The notes beneath the pieces are model-generated. The model was given only the letters and a program-made list of their open reading frames with translations. It made no database searches and was not told where the DNA came from. Positions 1-12,129 of a stretch of 18,954 nt of DNA are shown here, piece after piece; the first letter of the stretch is position 1; the number at the start of each line of letters is the position of its first letter. The DNA lies in contig CADEGS010000065.1 in assembly GCA_902826945.1 (NCBI GenBank), positions 1 to 18,954 on the forward strand, in the 5' to 3' direction. The DNA comes from an uncultured bacterium. GTDB lineage: Bacteria; Planctomycetota; UBA1135; GCA-002686595. The position numbers and the translations under genes are program-made.

Positions 1-8
1 CTCGCCCC

Positions 9-3326
<3,318 letters not shown>

Positions 3327-3340
3327 ACGCCGAGGAGCGC

Positions 3341-3359
3341 TCCGCCCGGTACGGGCGGA
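3341..3359 (+). terminator. Short hairpin after the hybrid kinase gene, possible terminator
   Basis: An 8-base perfect inverted repeat (TCCGCCCG / CGGGCGGA) with a 3-base loop starts 15 bases after the kinase stop codon. No T-run follows, so intrinsic termination is uncertain. A second inverted repeat (CGCGGGC / GCCCGCG, 3374-3380 and 3389-3395) follows before the S1 start. In DNA this G+C-rich such repeats can arise by chance. Confidence 0.3.
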
Positions 3360-3407
3360 CGGGCGTGCGGCGTCGCGGGCCGGGTGCCGCCCGCGGCCTC
3401 CCGCCGT

Positions 3408-3413
3408 CATACT
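3408..3413 (+). promoter_or_regulatory. Possible -10 element of the S1-S2 unit (CATACT)
   Basis: CATACT matches TATAAT at four of six positions and is one of the few A/T-containing spots in the 97-base gap after the kinase gene. It ends 10 bases before the ATG at 3424, so a transcript from it would have a leader of only a few bases. No convincing -35 element is visible. Confidence 0.3.
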
Positions 3414-3423
3414 GGTCCGCCGC

Positions 3424-5142
3424 ATGCACGGACCGCACGCCTCGCTCGCCTGCGCCGCGCTCGCCGCGCTCGCCGCGGCCTGCCGTGAGCCGGCGCCGCC
3501 GCTCTCGGCCGTGGTCGTGACGCTCGACACGACGCGCGCCGACGCGCTCGGCTGCTACGGCCAGCGCCTGCCGCTCACGCCCGCGCTCGACCGGCTGGCG
3601 GGGATGGGGACGCTCTTCGAGCGCGCGAGCACCTGCGCGCCCTTGACCCTGCCCGCGCACGCGGCGCTGTGGAGCGGGCTCTACCCGCCGCGCAGCGGCG
3701 TGCGCGTGAACGGCACGCCGCTCCCCGCCGCCGCCACGACGCTGGCCGAGCGCGCGCGCGCGGCGGGCTTCCAGACGGCGGCCTTCCTCGGCTCGGCGGT
3801 GCTCGACCCCGCCTTCGGGCTGGAGCAGGGCTTCGAGCGCTACGACGCGCCGGACCTCGCGGAGGGCGAAGGCCGCGGCGAGCGCCCCGGCGTGCGCGTC
3901 GTCGAGCGCGCGCTCGCCTGGCTGCGCGCGCGCGACCCGCGCCGGCCCTTCCTCCTGTGGGTGCACGTGTTCGACCCGCACGACCCCTACGAGCCGCCGG
4001 CGCGCTTCGCGCCGCCCGAGGGCGTCCACCCCTACTACGGCGAGATCGCGGCCGCCGACGCGGCGGTCGGCGCGCTCTGCGCCTGGCTCGACGACGCGGG
4101 GCTGCTCGCGCGCACCGTCGTCGTCGTCGCCGGCGACCACGGCGAGGCGCTCGGCCAGCACGGCGAGGCGACGCACGGCGACTACTGCTGGGAGCCGACG
4201 CTGCACGTGCCGCTCGTCGTCTGCGGGCCGGACGTGCCGCGCGGCGAGCGCTCGCGCGCGCTCGCGAGCCTGGTGGACGTCGCGCCGACGCTCGCGGCGC
4301 GGCTCGGGCTCGCCTGGCCCGATGGCGGCGACGGGCGCGACCTCCTCGCGCCGGCGCCGCCGGGGCGCGGCGTCTACTTCGAGTGCTACACCGGCTGGCT
4401 GAGCTACGGCTGGAGCCCGCTCGCGGGCTGGCGCGACGAGGGCGGCAAGTACCTCGCGAGCGCGCGGCCGAGCTTCGTGCGGCCCGAGCAGGACCCGGCC
4501 GAGGAGCGCGACCTCCTGGCCGAGGGAGCGATCGATCCCGCGCCCTACCGCGCGGCGATCGCCGCGGTCCACGCCGCGCCCGCGCTGGCGCGCGAGGACG
4601 ACGCGCTCGACCCCGAGCTCGCCGCGCGCCTGGGAGCGATGGGCTACGCGCTCGCGCCGCCGGCGCACGCGGCCGGCGAGGCGCTGCCCTCGCCGCTCGC
4701 GCCGAGCGACCGCCCGGCGCCGAGCGAGCGCACGGACGAGCACGCGCGCGCGCTGCAGGCGCACGCCTGGATCGCCGCGGAGCGCTTCGCCGAGGCCGAG
4801 GCGGCCTTCGCGCGCATCGTGGCCGAGAACCCCCGGCACCTCGCGGCCTGGGATCGGCTGGCCTGGGCGCGCTTCCGCCAGGGCGACGCCGCGGGCGCGC
4901 TGGCGGCGCTCGACGCGCTGCTCGCCGCGCGCCCCGACCAGCCGAGCGCGCTCGTCGCGCGCGCCGGCGCGCTCGTCGAGCTGGGCCGCGACGGGGAGGC
5001 GCTGGCGGCGCTCGAGCGCGCCGCCGCGCTCGCGCCGCGCTCGCCGGCGACGCTCGAGCCGCTGGCGCGCGCGCTCGAGCGCGCCGGGCGCGCGGACGAG
5101 GCGGCGCGCGTGCGCGCCCTGCTGGCGGAGCGGCGGCGATGA
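3424..5142 (+). CDS. S1: sulfatase-like (alkaline phosphatase superfamily) lipoprotein with C-terminal TPR repeats
   Basis: 572 residues. A short signal peptide ends in LAAAC (Cys20), suggesting a lipid-anchored envelope protein. The catalytic domain (about 28-410) has VTLDTTRAD (Asp35), the nucleophile region TLPAH (Thr75-His79), FDPHDPY (Asp184, His186), GDHGE (Asp238, His239), THG (His251), a nearby Cys255, and Lys342 in GGKY. In classical sulfatases the nucleophile site reads C/S-x-P-x-R; here it is Thr and His, so a formylglycine mechanism is not expected. A Pro-rich linker (PLAPSDRPAP) leads to about four TPR-like helical repeats (440-570), a protein-binding module. It is the most divergent member around the linker and has Cys71 upstream of the nucleophile. 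Its stop overlaps the S2 start (ATGA), so the two are translationally coupled. Substrate unknown: a phosphodiesterase, phosphotransferase or atypical sulfatase are all possible. Confidence 0.85.
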   Translation: MHGPHASLACAALAALAAACREPAPPLSAVVVTLDTTRADALGCYGQRLPLTPALDRLAGMGTLFERASTCAPLTLPAHAALWSGLYPPRSGVRVNGTPLPAAATTLAERARAAGFQTAAFLGSAVLDPAFGLEQGFERYDAPDLAEGEGRGERPGVRVVERALAWLRARDPRRPFLLWVHVFDPHDPYEPPARFAPPEGVHPYYGEIAAADAAVGALCAWLDDAGLLARTVVVVAGDHGEALGQHGEATHGDYCWEPTLHVPLVVCGPDVPRGERSRALASLVDVAPTLAARLGLAWPDGGDGRDLLAPAPPGRGVYFECYTGWLSYGWSPLAGWRDEGGKYLASARPSFVRPEQDPAEERDLLAEGAIDPAPYRAAIAAVHAAPALAREDDALDPELAARLGAMGYALAPPAHAAGEALPSPLAPSDRPAPSERTDEHARALQAHAWIAAERFAEAEAAFARIVAENPRHLAAWDRLAWARFRQGDAAGALAALDALLAARPDQPSALVARAGALVELGRDGEALAALERAAALAPRSPATLEPLARALERAGRADEAARVRALLAERRR

Positions 5143-6857
5143 GGCGCCTCGCGCTCGCCCCGTGCCTGGCCGCCGCGCTCGCGGCGTGCGGCGACGCGCC
5201 GCCGCCGCAGCGCACGTCGGTCCTGCTCGTGACGCTCGACACGACGCGCCCCGACGCGCTCGGCGCGTGGGGCGGGCCGGCGGGCGCGACCCCGACGCTC
5301 GACGCCCTGGCGCGCGAGAGCGTCGTGTACGACGCGGCCTTCACCGTGGCGCCGCTGACGCAGCCGGCGCACGCCTCGATGCTGACCGGCCTGTGGCCGC
5401 CGCGCCACGGCGTGCGCATGAACGGCACGACCACGCTGCCGGCCGAGGCGCGCACGCTGGCCGAGCTCGCGCGCGAGGCCGGCTGGCAGACGGGCGCCTT
5501 CGTGGGCGCGCTCGTGCTCGACCCCGCCTTCGGCCTGGACCAGGGCTTCGAGCGCTACGAGGCGCCGGCGCGCGGCTTCGGCAGCGGGTCGACGCACATC
5601 GAGGACCGCCCCGCGGCCGAGGTCGTCGACGGCGCGCTGGCCTGGCTCGGCGCGCGCGACCGCTCGCGCCCCTTCCTCGCCTGGGTGCACCTCTTCGACC
5701 CGCACGGCCCCTACGAGCCGCCCGAGCGCTTCCGCCTCGGCCGCGCGCCGCGCACGCTCTACCAGGGCGAGCTGGCCTACCTCGACCGCGAGCTGGCGCG
5801 CCTCTTCCACCCGCTGCTCGACGGACCCGACGCGCCGCTGGTGCTCGTCGTGGCCGACCACGGCGAGGCCTTCGGCGAGCACGGGGAAGAGACGCACGGC
5901 ATCTTCTGCTACGACACGACGCTGCGCGTGCCGCTCCTCGTGCGCCGGCCCGACCGCGCGCGCGCGGGCGAGCGCTCGGACGAGGTGGTGAGCGTCGTGG
6001 ACGTCTACGCCACGCTGGCGGACGCGATGGGGCTCGCCGCGCCGGCGAGCGACGGCGTGAGCCTCCTCGCCGGCCGCGTGCCCGAGGGCCGCGGCGTGTA
6101 CTTCGAGTCCTACCAGGGCTACCTCGCCTACGGCACGAGCCCGCTCGCCGGCTGGCTCGACGCGCGCGGCAAGTACCTGCACAGCGCGGCGCCGGAGCTC
6201 TTCGACTGGCGCAACGACCCGGGCGAGGAGCACGATCTCGCGCGCGCGCGCGCCGACGCGCTCGGCGGGTACCGCGCGGCGCTGGCGCGCGTGGCGGCCG
6301 CGCCGGCGCTCGCCGCCGCGCCGAGCGCCGGCACGGCCGAGCTCGCCGACGCGCTGCGCGGCCTGGGCTACGCGGCGGCCGGCGGAGAGGCGCGCGCGCT
6401 GCCCGCGCCGCTCGAGGCCACGGGCGCGCGCCCGAGCCCCGCGGCCGAGCGCGAGGCGATCGCGGACACGCTGCGCGGCCAGGAGCTCGCGAACCAGGGA
6501 CGCTACGAGGAGGCCGAGGCGGCGCTGCGCGACGCGCTCGCGCGCATGCCGGAGAACGTCTCCGCGCAGGATCACCTGGCGACGGTGCTGATGCGCCGCG
6601 GCGCGCTCGAGGAGGCGCTGGGCCTCCTGCGACGGGTGACGCGCGACGGCCCGGGCTGGGCGGGGAGCTGGTTCAACCTGGGCTCCGTGCTGCGCGAGCT
6701 CGAGCGCCCCGAGGAGGCGCTCGACCCGCTGCGCCGGGCCGTCCTGGCCAAGCCGACGGAGGCGCTCTTCCGCTCGGCGCTCGCCGACACGCTGCGCGCG
6801 CTCGGCCGCGAGGAGGAGGCGCGCGCAGTCGAGCGCGAGGCGGACGCGCCGCGCTGA
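5139..6857 (+). CDS. S2: sulfatase-like lipoprotein with C-terminal TPR repeats
   Basis: 572 residues, starting at an ATG inside the S1 stop (ATGA, 4-base overlap), so it is probably translated by re-initiation. The signal peptide carries a good lipobox, LAAC with Cys17. Catalytic landmarks: Asp34 in VTLDTTRPD, nucleophile region TQPAH (Thr74-His78; the only member with Gln after the Thr), Asp187 and His189 in FDPHGPY, Asp240-His241 in ADHGE, His253, invariant Cys257 and Lys345 in RGKY. The substrate-side motif after the nucleophile is GVRMNG, placing it with S1 and S5. TPR-like repeats cover about 440-560. N-terminal GAWG replaces the GCYG of most paralogues. Known from the family: this fold hydrolyses or transfers phosphate and sulfate esters. 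The actual substrate cannot be read from the sequence. Confidence 0.85.
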   Translation: MRRLALAPCLAAALAACGDAPPPQRTSVLLVTLDTTRPDALGAWGGPAGATPTLDALARESVVYDAAFTVAPLTQPAHASMLTGLWPPRHGVRMNGTTTLPAEARTLAELAREAGWQTGAFVGALVLDPAFGLDQGFERYEAPARGFGSGSTHIEDRPAAEVVDGALAWLGARDRSRPFLAWVHLFDPHGPYEPPERFRLGRAPRTLYQGELAYLDRELARLFHPLLDGPDAPLVLVVADHGEAFGEHGEETHGIFCYDTTLRVPLLVRRPDRARAGERSDEVVSVVDVYATLADAMGLAAPASDGVSLLAGRVPEGRGVYFESYQGYLAYGTSPLAGWLDARGKYLHSAAPELFDWRNDPGEEHDLARARADALGGYRAALARVAAAPALAAAPSAGTAELADALRGLGYAAAGGEARALPAPLEATGARPSPAAEREAIADTLRGQELANQGRYEEAEAALRDALARMPENVSAQDHLATVLMRRGALEEALGLLRRVTRDGPGWAGSWFNLGSVLRELERPEEALDPLRRAVLAKPTEALFRSALADTLRALGREEEARAVEREADAPR

Positions 6858-6903
6858 GCGCGGGCGCCGCGGGCCGCTCCTGGTGCGTCCGCGGGAGCCC
6901 CAC

Positions 6904-6909
6904 TACCCT
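6904..6909 (+). promoter_or_regulatory. Possible -10 element of the S3-S4 unit (TACCCT)
   Basis: A TANNNT hexamer ends exactly 7 bases before the S3 ATG, inside the 59-base gap between S2 and S3. The same hexamer type and spacing occurs before S5. A transcript started 6-8 bases downstream would begin at or next to the ATG, i.e. be leaderless. There is no clear -35 element or Shine-Dalgarno. Confidence 0.4.
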
Positions 6910-6916
6910 TGGCTCG

Positions 6917-8665
6917 ATGTTCCGTGCGCGGACCGGACCGCTCGCGATCCTGACGCTCGCCGCGGGGCTCCTCGCGGCCTGCGCGGACGAGGCGCGCCCC
7001 GCGCCGCCCCTGAACGCGCTGCTCGTGACGCTCGACACGACGCGCGCGGACGCGCTCTCGTGCTACGGCGTCCACGCCGGGACCACGCCGCACCTCGATG
7101 CGCTGGCGGCCGAGGGCGTGCTCTACGAGCGCGCGAGCACCGTCGCGCCGCTGACGCTGCCCGCGCACGCGTCGATCCTGACCGGGCTCGTGCCGCTGCG
7201 CCACGGGGTGCGCGACAACGGGCTGTGGCCGCTCCCCGAGAGCGCGCGCACGCTGGCCGAGCGCGCCGCCGAGGCCGGCTGCGAGACGGCGGCCTTCGTC
7301 GCGGCCGTCGTGCTCGACGAGAGCTTCGGCCTGGCGCAGGGGTTCGAGCGCTACGACGCGCCCGAGCCGCCGAGCGAGCAGCGCACGAGCCACTACGCCG
7401 AGCGCGACGCGCGCGCGGTGATCGACGCGGCGCTCGCGTGGTACGCGGCGCGCGACCGCTCGCGCCCCTTCCTCGCCTGGGTGCACCTGTTCGACCCGCA
7501 CTCGCCCTACGCGCCGCCCGAGGCCTTCCGCCGCGGGAGCGCGCCCGACGAGCTCTACCGCGGCGAGGTCGCGTGGGCCGACCACGAGCTCGGGCGCCTG
7601 CTCGACGCCCTGCGCGCCGACGGGACGCTCGCGCGCACGCTGGTGCTCGTCGCCGGCGACCACGGCGAGGCCTTCGGCGAGCACGGCGAGGTCTCGCACG
7701 GGCCGTTCTGCTACGAGCCCACGCTGCGCGTGCCGTTCCTCGTGCGCGACCCCGGCGAGGCGCGGCCCGGCCGGCGCTCGCGCGAGCTCGTCAGCGTCGC
7801 GGACGTCGCCCCCACGCTGGCCGAGGCGCTCGGCCTCGCGCCCGAGCCCGGCCTCGACGGCGTGAGCCTCTTCCGCCGCGCCGTGCCCGAGAGCCGCGGC
7901 GTCTACTTCGAGTCGTACACCGGCTACCTCTCGCTCGGCTGGAGCCCGCTCGCCGGCTGGCGCGACGCGCGCGGCAAGTACCTGCACAGCTCCGAGCCGC
8001 TGCTCTTCGACCCGGTCGCGGACCCGGGCGAGGAGCGCGACCTCCTCGCCGCCGGCCGCGCGGACCCGAAGCCCTACCGGCTGGCGCTGGCGGAGGTGTC
8101 GCACGCGCCGCGGCTCGCCGCGGAGGAAGCCGGCGCGAGCGCGGAGATGCTCGCCGACCTGCGCGGCCTGGGCTACGCGGGCGTGGACGCGCCGGGGCAC
8201 GCGCTGCCCGACCCGCTCGCGCCGAGCGACCGGCCGAGCCCGCAGTCCAAGGCGCGCGAGCACTACGAGACGCTGGCCGCGCTGCAGCGCTTCAACGCCG
8301 GCGACGTGGCCGGCGCGCAGCCGATCCTGGCGCGCATCGCCGCGCAGAACCCGCGCAACGTGTTCGTGCTCGACATGCTGGGCTACGCGCTGATGCGCCT
8401 GGGGCGCCACGAGGAGGCGCTCGAGCCGCTCGAGGCGCTCCTGCGCGAGCGGCCCGAGCGCGCGAACTCGTGGGCCAACCTCGGCATCTCGCTGGTCGAG
8501 GTCGGGCGCGCCGAGGAGGCCGAGCAGGCGCTCGGCCGCGCGCTCGAGCTCGACCCGGGGCACGGCGCGGCGCTGCGCACGCTGGACCGCCTGCTCGAGG
8601 AAGCCGGGCGCGGCGCGGAGGCCGACGCGCTGCGCGCGCGCGCCGCGGCGGGGAGCGGGCGATGA
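6917..8665 (+). CDS. S3: sulfatase-like lipoprotein with C-terminal TPR repeats
   Basis: 582 residues. This ATG was chosen because it directly precedes a signal peptide with lipobox LAAC (Cys22); the frame is open further upstream but that stretch is not protein-like. Landmarks: Asp40 in VTLDTTRAD, TLPAH (Thr80-His84), Asp193 and His195 in FDPHSPY, Asp248-His249 in GDHGE, His261, invariant Cys265 and Lys354 in RGKY. The motif after the nucleophile is GVRDN, which groups it with S4 and S6. The linker PDPLAPSDRPSP is followed by TPR-like repeats (445-578) that match S6 closely (AREH.ETLAA and NAGDVAGAQ in both). It is the first gene of a coupled pair: its stop overlaps the S4 start by 4 bases. 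Substrate unknown; Thr instead of Cys/Ser argues against a formylglycine sulfatase. Confidence 0.85.
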   Translation: MFRARTGPLAILTLAAGLLAACADEARPAPPLNALLVTLDTTRADALSCYGVHAGTTPHLDALAAEGVLYERASTVAPLTLPAHASILTGLVPLRHGVRDNGLWPLPESARTLAERAAEAGCETAAFVAAVVLDESFGLAQGFERYDAPEPPSEQRTSHYAERDARAVIDAALAWYAARDRSRPFLAWVHLFDPHSPYAPPEAFRRGSAPDELYRGEVAWADHELGRLLDALRADGTLARTLVLVAGDHGEAFGEHGEVSHGPFCYEPTLRVPFLVRDPGEARPGRRSRELVSVADVAPTLAEALGLAPEPGLDGVSLFRRAVPESRGVYFESYTGYLSLGWSPLAGWRDARGKYLHSSEPLLFDPVADPGEERDLLAAGRADPKPYRLALAEVSHAPRLAAEEAGASAEMLADLRGLGYAGVDAPGHALPDPLAPSDRPSPQSKAREHYETLAALQRFNAGDVAGAQPILARIAAQNPRNVFVLDMLGYALMRLGRHEEALEPLEALLRERPERANSWANLGISLVEVGRAEEAEQALGRALELDPGHGAALRTLDRLLEEAGRGAEADALRARAAAGSGR

Positions 8666-10365
8666 GGCGCGCGCTCCTCGCGCTCGCGCTGGCCGCCGCG
8701 GGCGGCGCCTGCGACGGCCCTCCGCCGGCGCTGGCCGAGAACGCGCTGCTCGTCACGCTCGACACGACGCGCGCCGACGCGCTCGGCTGCTACGGCGCGC
8801 CGCACAACCCCACGCCGCGCCTCGACGCGCTGGCGCGCCGCGGGATCCTCTTCGAGCACGCGAGCACGGCCGTGCCGCTGACCCTGCCCGCGCACTGCTC
8901 GATGCTGACCGGGCTCTACCCGCCGCGGCACACCGTGCGCGACAACGCCTACTGGCCGCTTCCCGCCAGCGCCGACACGCTGGCCGAGCGCGCGCGCGCC
9001 GCAGGCCTCGCGACCGCCGCCTTCGTCGCCGCGGTCGTGCTCGACCGGCCCTTCGGGCTCGACCAGGGCTTCGACGTCTACGACCCGCCCACGCCCGCGC
9101 CGGGCGGCGACCGCCTGCACGGCGAGCGGCGCGCCGACGAGGTCGTCGACCGCGCGATCGCCTGGCTCGACGGGCGCGACCGCGGCCGGCGCTTCTTCCT
9201 GTGGGTGCACCTGTTCGACCCGCACACGCCCTACGCGCCGCCGCCCGGCGCGCGCGCCGACCTCCCGCCCTACGCGGCCGAGCTCGCCTTCGCCGACCGC
9301 GAGCTCGGGCGGTTGCTCGACCGCATGGACCAGGAGGGGCTGCTCGCGACGACGCTCGTCGTCGTCGCCGGCGACCACGGCGAGGCCTTCGGCGAGCACG
9401 GCGAGGTCACGCACGGCGACTTCTGCTACCAGCCGACGCTCGCCGTGCCGCTGCTCGTGGCGCGCCCCGACGGCGCGGGCGCGGGCACGCGCGAGGCGGG
9501 CCAGGCGAGCATCGTGGACGTCGCGCCGAGCGTGCTCGACGCGCTCGGGATCCAGGCGCCGCAGGGGATCGACGGCCGGAGCCTCCTCGCCGGCCCGCCG
9601 CCGCCCGAGCGCGGCGTGTACTTCGAGTCCTACTCGGGCTGGTTCGCGCAGGGCTGGAGCCCGCTCGCCGGCTGGCGCGACGCGCGCGGCAAGTACCTGC
9701 ACTCGAGCGCGCCCGAGCTCTACGACCTCGGGCGCGACCCCGGCGAGGAGCGCGACCTCGCGGCCGAGCGCCCCGACGACGTGCGCGCCTACCGGCTCGC
9801 GATGGCGGACCTGCTCGCGCGGCCGGCGCTCGCGTCGGGCGCGGCGGACGCGCTCGACCCGGAGCTGCTCGCGAGCATCCAGGGCCTGGGCTACGCGGCG
9901 ATGGGCGGCGCGTACGACCGCGTGCCGAGCCCGCTGGCGCCGACGGCGCGCCCCGCGCCGCGCGGCCTGGCCGAGCAGTCGCGGCGCGCCTACGACGCGG
10001 CCAACCTGGTCGTCGCCGGCCGCCACGCCGAGGCCGAGCCGCTCCTGCGCGCGGTGCTGGCCGAGAACCCGCTGCACTTCGTCGCGCTCCAGCACCTGGC
10101 CTACGCGCTGATCTTCCAGGGGCGGCCGGCCGAGGCGATCGAGCCCTTGCAGACGCTCCTGCGCGAGGGCCCGAAGAAGGCCGAGTGGTTCGAGCAGCTC
10201 GGCGCCTGCCTGTTCCGGAGCGGCCGCGCCGCCGAGGCCGTCGAGCCGATGCGCCAGGCGGTCGCGATCGAGCCCGGGAACGAGCGCTACCGCGAGGAGC
10301 TCGCGCGGCTCCTGCGCGAGCTCGGCCGCGCGGACGAGGCCGCGCGCGTGGCCGCGGGTGGCTGA
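8662..10365 (+). CDS. S4: sulfatase-like lipoprotein with C-terminal TPR repeats
   Basis: 567 residues, with an ATG within the S3 stop (ATGA). The junction and first codons (ATGAGGCGC) are the same as at S1/S2. The signal peptide is short, with Cys17 in a weak lipobox (GGAC), so lipidation is less certain than for S2 or S3. Landmarks: Asp34, TLPAH (Thr74-His78) followed by Cys79, Asp186 and His188 in FDPHTPY, Asp238-His239 in GDHGE, His251, invariant Cys255 and Lys344. The motif after the nucleophile is TVRDN. The N-terminal two thirds resembles S6 (HCSM, HTVRDNA, PLPASA, DQGFDVYD, RRADEV), whereas its TPR region (about 440-562) is clearly different from those of S3 and S6, suggesting a different binding partner. 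Substrate unknown. Confidence 0.85.
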   Translation: MRRALLALALAAAGGACDGPPPALAENALLVTLDTTRADALGCYGAPHNPTPRLDALARRGILFEHASTAVPLTLPAHCSMLTGLYPPRHTVRDNAYWPLPASADTLAERARAAGLATAAFVAAVVLDRPFGLDQGFDVYDPPTPAPGGDRLHGERRADEVVDRAIAWLDGRDRGRRFFLWVHLFDPHTPYAPPPGARADLPPYAAELAFADRELGRLLDRMDQEGLLATTLVVVAGDHGEAFGEHGEVTHGDFCYQPTLAVPLLVARPDGAGAGTREAGQASIVDVAPSVLDALGIQAPQGIDGRSLLAGPPPPERGVYFESYSGWFAQGWSPLAGWRDARGKYLHSSAPELYDLGRDPGEERDLAAERPDDVRAYRLAMADLLARPALASGAADALDPELLASIQGLGYAAMGGAYDRVPSPLAPTARPAPRGLAEQSRRAYDAANLVVAGRHAEAEPLLRAVLAENPLHFVALQHLAYALIFQGRPAEAIEPLQTLLREGPKKAEWFEQLGACLFRSGRAAEAVEPMRQAVAIEPGNERYREELARLLRELGRADEAARVAAGG

Positions 10366-10434
10366 GGACGCTACGGCGCGCGGTCCCGGCCGTGGGCGCG
10401 TCCGGATCGGTGGCGCGCCTCCCCGCGCCTCCCT

Positions 10435-10440
10435 TAACCT
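10435..10440 (+). promoter_or_regulatory. Possible -10 element of S5 (TAACCT)
   Basis: TAACCT ends 7 bases before the S5 ATG, in the only A/T-containing part of the 82-base gap after S4. The spacing equals that before S3, which supports a leaderless or near-leaderless start. No convincing -35 is seen. Confidence 0.4.
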
Positions 10441-10447
10441 TTCCTCG

Positions 10448-12121
10448 ATGCTCCGTGCGATCCGGAGGACCCGCGCGGGGCTGGCGGCGGCGCTCGCGCT
10501 CGCGGCGCTCGGCTGCGGCCGCGACGAGGCGCCGAAGAGCGCGATCCTGATCACGCTCGACACGACGCGGCGCGACGCGCCGAGCCTTTACGGCGCGCAC
10601 GCGGGCACGACGCCGGCGCTCGACCGGCTGGCGCGCGAGGCGCTCGTGTACGAGGACGCGCACACGACCGCGCCGCTGACGCTGCCCGCGCACGCCTCGA
10701 TGCTGACCGGGCTCTACCCGCCGCGGCACTCGGTGCGCGTGAACGGCACGCGCGCGCTGCCCTCCGCGGCGCGCACCGTGGCCGAGGCGGCGCAGGCCGC
10801 GGGCGCCGAGACGGCGGCCTTCCTGGCGGCGGTCGTGCTGGCGCCCGAGTTCGGTCTCGACCAGGGCTTCGGCGTCTACGACGCGCCCGCGCGCGGCAAC
10901 GGCGTGACGAGCTTCTACGACGAGCGCCCGGCGGAGGCGGTCGTGGACGCCGCGCTCGGCTGGCTCGCGGCGCGCGACCGCGCGCGGCCCTTCTTCCTGT
11001 GGATCCACCTGTTCGACCCGCACGAGCCCTACCGCCAGGCGCCCTTCCCGGCGCAGGGGCCCGAGCGCGTGCAGCGCTACCTGGGCGAGGTCGCGCACGC
11101 CGACCGCGAGCTCGCGCGCCTCTTCGACGCGCTGCGCGCGGAGGGCGCGCTGGACCAGGCGCTCGTGCTCGTGTGCGCCGACCACGGCGAGGGGCTGGAC
11201 GAGCACGGCGAGGCCTCGCACGGCGACTACTGCCACGAGACGACGCTCCAGGTCCCCTTCCTCGTGCGCTACCCCGACGGGACGCGCGCGGGCGAGCGCT
11301 CGCAGGAGCGCGTCAGCGTGGTGGACGTCGCGCCGACGCTGGCCGAGGCGATGGGGCTCCCCTTCCCCGGCGAGGTGGACGGGCAGAGCCTCTACAAGAG
11401 GCGGGTGCCGGACGGACGCGGCGTGTACTTCGAGTCCTACGGGCCGTTCGTCGGCTACGGCTGGAGCCCGATCCGCGGCTGGCTCGACGGCACGGGCAAG
11501 CTGGTGCTCTCCTCGCGCGCGCGCTTCTACGACCTCGCGAGCGACCCGCGCGAGGAGCACGACGTCGCCGCGCGCGCCGACCTCGGGCCCGCGCGGGCGG
11601 CGCTCGGCGCGCTGGCGGCGCGGCCGACGCTGGAGGAGGCGGAGCCCTCCGCGGTGGACGACGCGCTGAGCGCGCGCATCGCGGGCCTGGGCTATGCCAG
11701 CGCCGCCGCGCTCGACGAGGACCTGCCCGGCCTGCTCGAGACGCCCGGCCTGCGCGACCCGCTGGCGAGCGTCGCGCTGCACGGCGCGCAGATGCACGCC
11801 TACGCGCTGCTCTCGGCCGGGCGCTATCCCGAGGCCTCGGCCGCCTTCGAGGAGGTCGTCGCGCAGGATCCCGACAACCCCTTCGCGCTCGACCACCTGG
11901 CGACCAGCCTGATCCGCGAGGGCCGCTTCGAGGACGCCGTGCCGGCGCTCGAGCGGCGCGTCGCGCTGGGACGCCCCAAGGCCAGCGTGCTCTTCAACCT
12001 GGGCGTGTCGCTGCACCGCCTGGAGCGCTTCGACGAGGCGCTGGCGGCCTTCCTGCGCGCGCGCGAGCTCGCGCCCGACGACCCGCGCATCGCGCGCTAC
12101 GTCGAGGAGCTCGGCGGCTGA
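10448..12121 (+). CDS. S5: divergent sulfatase-like lipoprotein with C-terminal TPR repeats
   Basis: 557 residues from this ATG. A GTG at 10358 would add 30 residues, overlap S4 and bury the signal peptide, so I prefer 10448, which also sits 7 bases after a TAACCT hexamer. The signal peptide has several Arg and Cys23 (ALGC). Landmarks: Asp38 in ITLDTTRRD, TLPAH (Thr78-His82), Asp190 and His192 in FDPHEPY, Asp245-His246 in ADHGE, His258, invariant Cys262 and Lys351. The motif after the nucleophile is SVRVNG, grouping it with S1 and S2. It departs from the others at SLYG (usually GCYG), DHGEGLDEHG, and GPFVGYGWSPIRGW with GTGKLVL where most read SPLAGW and RGKYLHS, so its substrate pocket may differ. 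TPR-like repeats cover about 445-555. It is a single-gene unit followed by a hairpin. Substrate unknown. Confidence 0.84.
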   Translation: MLRAIRRTRAGLAAALALAALGCGRDEAPKSAILITLDTTRRDAPSLYGAHAGTTPALDRLAREALVYEDAHTTAPLTLPAHASMLTGLYPPRHSVRVNGTRALPSAARTVAEAAQAAGAETAAFLAAVVLAPEFGLDQGFGVYDAPARGNGVTSFYDERPAEAVVDAALGWLAARDRARPFFLWIHLFDPHEPYRQAPFPAQGPERVQRYLGEVAHADRELARLFDALRAEGALDQALVLVCADHGEGLDEHGEASHGDYCHETTLQVPFLVRYPDGTRAGERSQERVSVVDVAPTLAEAMGLPFPGEVDGQSLYKRRVPDGRGVYFESYGPFVGYGWSPIRGWLDGTGKLVLSSRARFYDLASDPREEHDVAARADLGPARAALGALAARPTLEEAEPSAVDDALSARIAGLGYASAAALDEDLPGLLETPGLRDPLASVALHGAQMHAYALLSAGRYPEASAAFEEVVAQDPDNPFALDHLATSLIREGRFEDAVPALERRVALGRPKASVLFNLGVSLHRLERFDEALAAFLRARELAPDDPRIARYVEELGG

Positions 12122-12129
12122 GGTCGGCC

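Noticed and set aside
3634..3648. C-A-P-L-T in S1 (Cys71) as a formylglycine site
   Set aside because: The motif needs Arg at the fifth position, and alignment on the downstream SGLYPPR segment puts Thr75, not Cys71, at the nucleophile position; the paralogues have Val or Ala there.
6858..6916. G+C-rich partial palindromes between S2 and S3 as a terminator
   Set aside because: No stem longer than about 6 bases with a reasonable loop and no T-run; not distinguishable from background composition.
10358..10447. Upstream GTG at 10358 as the S5 start
   Set aside because: It would overlap S4 and put 30 non-signal residues ahead of the signal peptide; the ATG at 10448 has the same -10 spacing as S3.
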